Of a DNA stretch of 64,000 nucleotides, positions 62,430 through 64,000 are shown piece after piece. The position numbers were made by a program, and so were the translations under genes. Numbering within the stretch: position 1 is the stretch's first letter; each line of letters begins with the position of its first letter. Location: positions 1 to 64,000 of the forward strand of contig CAYZCW010000010.1 of NCBI GenBank assembly GCA_964477035.1. Direction: 5' to 3'. The notes below the pieces were generated by a model. That model made no database searches. It saw nothing but the letters and a program-made list of their open reading frames with translations, and was not told where the DNA came from. Origin of the DNA: SLSG01 sp964477035. Its GTDB lineage: Bacteria; Bacteroidota; Bacteroidia; Bacteroidales; UBA7960.

Positions 62430-63110
62430 TCAGAAAATCACCCCCACATGCAGGGAGATGTAATTCGACGTGGCGCTCTGGGCGGCGCCGCTGACCCGGT
62501 TGCGTCCCTTGAGGTTGTTGGTAAAGCCATTGCTGTACAGCAACTGTCCCACCAGGGACATGCGCCCTCCCAGGGAATACTCGGCCCCCGCCCCGGCCAC
62601 AAAAGCCAGCCTGATCAGGGGGATCTCCCCCTTGATGTCGTTGGACAGGGTGATGCCGGTCGACCCGGAGGAAAACTGGTCGTCGCCCGTGGCTTTCAGG
62701 TTGAAGCCGGGGGCAAAGCCGATGCGGCCAAAGTAGGTCATGTAGCCGAACTGCGAAGTCTGTCCCTTGAAGGTGACCGGGACCTCGAAATAGCGCAGGC
62801 GGTAGTCACGCTGGATCTCGTGCACTCCGTAGGCAGGGACGTCATCGCGGTAACGCAGCTTGCCGCCGAAGCTGGATACCAGAAAATTCGTGGAAATGAC
62901 ATAGTGGTAGCTCAGGTGGTATTCCCCAATGAGTCCAAAAGACGTTCCCATCCGGGTGCCTTCGGAAATGTAATCGCGCGTGTCGGGAGAGAACCAGGAC
63001 AGGGACGGCGCAAAGGTCAGCCCGATACGGTATTTCGGGCCTTGCTGGGCATGGACGCCGGAGGCAATCAAACCCCACAGCAAAATGGTCATAAGGGTTC
63101 TTTTTTGCAT
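62430..63110 (-). CDS. outer-membrane beta-barrel protein, PorT-like
   Basis: A 226-residue protein from ATG 63110 (MQKRTLMTILLWG) with a signal peptide cut near VHAQQG. Alternating aromatic/hydrophobic strands (YRIGLTFAPSLSWFS, HYVISTNFLVSSFGG, LRYFEVPVTFKGQ, RLAFVAGAGAEYSLG) and the terminal ISLHVGVIF indicate an eight-strand barrel of the PorT/OmpW-like type. PorT proteins take part in type IX secretion, but many paralogues exist, so a secretion role is unproven. Confidence 0.78.
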   Translation of the reverse strand: MQKRTLMTILLWGLIASGVHAQQGPKYRIGLTFAPSLSWFSPDTRDYISEGTRMGTSFGLIGEYHLSYHYVISTNFLVSSFGGKLRYRDDVPAYGVHEIQRDYRLRYFEVPVTFKGQTSQFGYMTYFGRIGFAPGFNLKATGDDQFSSGSTGITLSNDIKGEIPLIRLAFVAGAGAEYSLGGRMSLVGQLLYSNGFTNNLKGRNRVSGAAQSATSNYISLHVGVIF

Positions 63111-63144
63111 AGCATGGGAGGTTTTAAAACGTGGAACCAATAAC

Positions 63145-63177
63145 CAAACTTACTCTTTTTTTCCTGAATATTTCCAA
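63145..63177 (-). promoter_or_regulatory. promoter of the PorT-like gene
   Basis: On the minus strand TTGG at 63177-63174, 21 bases, then TAAGTTTG at 63152-63145, a full match to TAnnTTTG, 35 bases before the start codon. Confidence 0.55.
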
Positions 63178-63220
63178 TATAATATGGCAAGGGACGTTTT
63201 GTTATAAAAAAACACCGGAC

Positions 63221-64000
63221 ATGGATTTCCGCTCCCCGGGTCACCCGAACAGCCTGGTCATTTTTCTTTTCGTCGGATGCTGCCTGCTCCTGATGCCCCA
63301 GTGCCAGCAAAAACCACCCTTTCAAAAAGATATATCCCGGATACAGATCGACCCCATGCAGATCGACCGCTACGAGCAACTGCTTTTCTCCCTCAACCCT
63401 TACCGGCTGGAGGAGGAGCTCGAACCGTATGTGGAGACCTATGCCTTCTTTCTGGGGGACGGGGTGCGGGACCCCTGGGCCCGTCAGCAATTGTTTGCCT
63501 ACGTGACCGACCCCCAGCTCATCGAATTGTACGAAGACATCCAGGAGGCATGGCCCGGCCTGGAAGAGCTGTCAGAACAGCTGACCCTGGCCTTCCGGTA
63601 TTACCGGGCCCATTTTCCCGAAGCGCCCCTGCCCCGGCTGTACAGCTACGTGTCGGGCATCGACCACGAGCTTCCCGTCAGGTACGCGGAAGGGCACATG
63701 GCCATAGGGCTGGACAACTACCTGGGCAGGGACTATCCGACCTACACCCGGATCGGCATTCCCCGTTACCGGGCCATCCGCATGGACAAGGAATACGTGC
63801 CCGCCGACGTGATGCGGACCATGGCGGAGGTCCACCTGGGGCAGCGGCAGTACGAACCGGAGACCCTGCTGGACTTCATGCTGTATGAAGGCCGCCTCCT
63901 GTATTTTGCAGACTGCATGCTTCCCCTGGTGCCCGATTCCGTTAAAATCGGGTATACCGCCCGGCAAATGGAATGGGTGCAGCAAAACAGCGGGCAGGTC
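63221..64000 (+). CDS. gldB: gliding motility lipoprotein GldB homologue (partial, runs off the window)
   Basis: The frame from ATG 63221 stays open for 260 codons to the last base, so the 3' end is missing. The N-terminus is a lipoprotein signal (LVIFLFVGC, lipid cysteine probably in VGC; PQC a few residues later is an alternative). The mature part shows the GldB pattern: MAIGLDNYLGRDYPTY near residue 165, then PRYRAIRMDKEYVPADVMR and DFMLYEGRLLYFAD. GldB belongs to the gliding/type IX secretion gene set, but the family also occurs in non-gliding Bacteroidetes. It is divergent from the PorT-like gene and close to nadE, a known neighbourhood in Flavobacterium. Confidence 0.85.
   Translation, partial: MDFRSPGHPNSLVIFLFVGCCLLLMPQCQQKPPFQKDISRIQIDPMQIDRYEQLLFSLNPYRLEEELEPYVETYAFFLGDGVRDPWARQQLFAYVTDPQLIELYEDIQEAWPGLEELSEQLTLAFRYYRAHFPEAPLPRLYSYVSGIDHELPVRYAEGHMAIGLDNYLGRDYPTYTRIGIPRYRAIRMDKEYVPADVMRTMAEVHLGQRQYEPETLLDFMLYEGRLLYFADCMLPLVPDSVKIGYTARQMEWVQQNSGQV

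Overview
The window is a gene-dense, GC-rich stretch of a Bacteroidetes chromosome, probably order Bacteroidales. The phylum call rests on five things. It has Bacteroidetes-type promoters (TTTG, about 19 bases, TAnnTTTG). Leaders are A/C-rich and lack Shine-Dalgarno sites. It carries families typical of the phylum: DUF4783, the HU-CCDC81/SPOR protein, GldB, a PorT-like barrel, DUF3467 and a GH3-family synthetase. The gene order rpsU-xerC-hpf-tRNAs-tuf-trnW-secE-nusG-rplKAJL-rpoBC is the usual one there. CMP-KDO synthetase shows an LPS-bearing outer membrane. I saw no phage, transposon, plasmid or CRISPR module. Start codons are inferred by family length and alignment from memory.

Layout. 1-8.1 kb: SLC13-type permease, DUF4783 protein, rlmH, a thioredoxin/thioredoxin-reductase fusion, and a three-gene biotin-dependent acyl-CoA carboxylase. 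8.1-17.4 kb: a broken tRNA joined to a NUDIX gene, mnmD-like methyltransferase, UbiA/MenA prenyltransferase, methyltransferase, queA, acyl-CoA synthetase, a D-amino-acid PLP enzyme and formiminotransferase-cyclodeaminase. 17.5-19.5 kb: rplS, trmD and a TIGR02757 gene. 19.6-23 kb: purine salvage (guanine deaminase, SAH/adenosine-type deaminase, purine nucleoside phosphorylase). 23-25.5 kb: two secreted proteins. 25.6-31.1 kb: a damage-response cassette, with a LexA-like XRE/S24 regulator divergent from a Y-family polymerase and a second DnaE.

31.1-46.5 kb is the core transcription/translation block, read on the minus strand. 46.6-48.8 kb: pssA-purS-yraN and a peroxiredoxin. 49-53.4 kb: a TM2 protein and a tightly overlapping five-gene envelope operon containing a YidD with a signal-like N-terminus. 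53.6-60.7 kb: sensor kinase, GH3 protein, deoxynucleoside kinase, kdsB, HU/SPOR protein, trmB, alkyltransferase-like protein, NifU domain. 60.7-64 kb: nadE, PorT-like protein and the 5' part of gldB, which runs off the window.

The most interesting signals are: the S24-regulated mutasome with two near-identical 15-bp palindromes between the divergent genes; the tRNA 5' half whose antisense supplies the end of a NUDIX protein; the envelope operon in which all four junctions overlap; and the thioredoxin reductase fusion lacking the usual NADPH-binding arginines.
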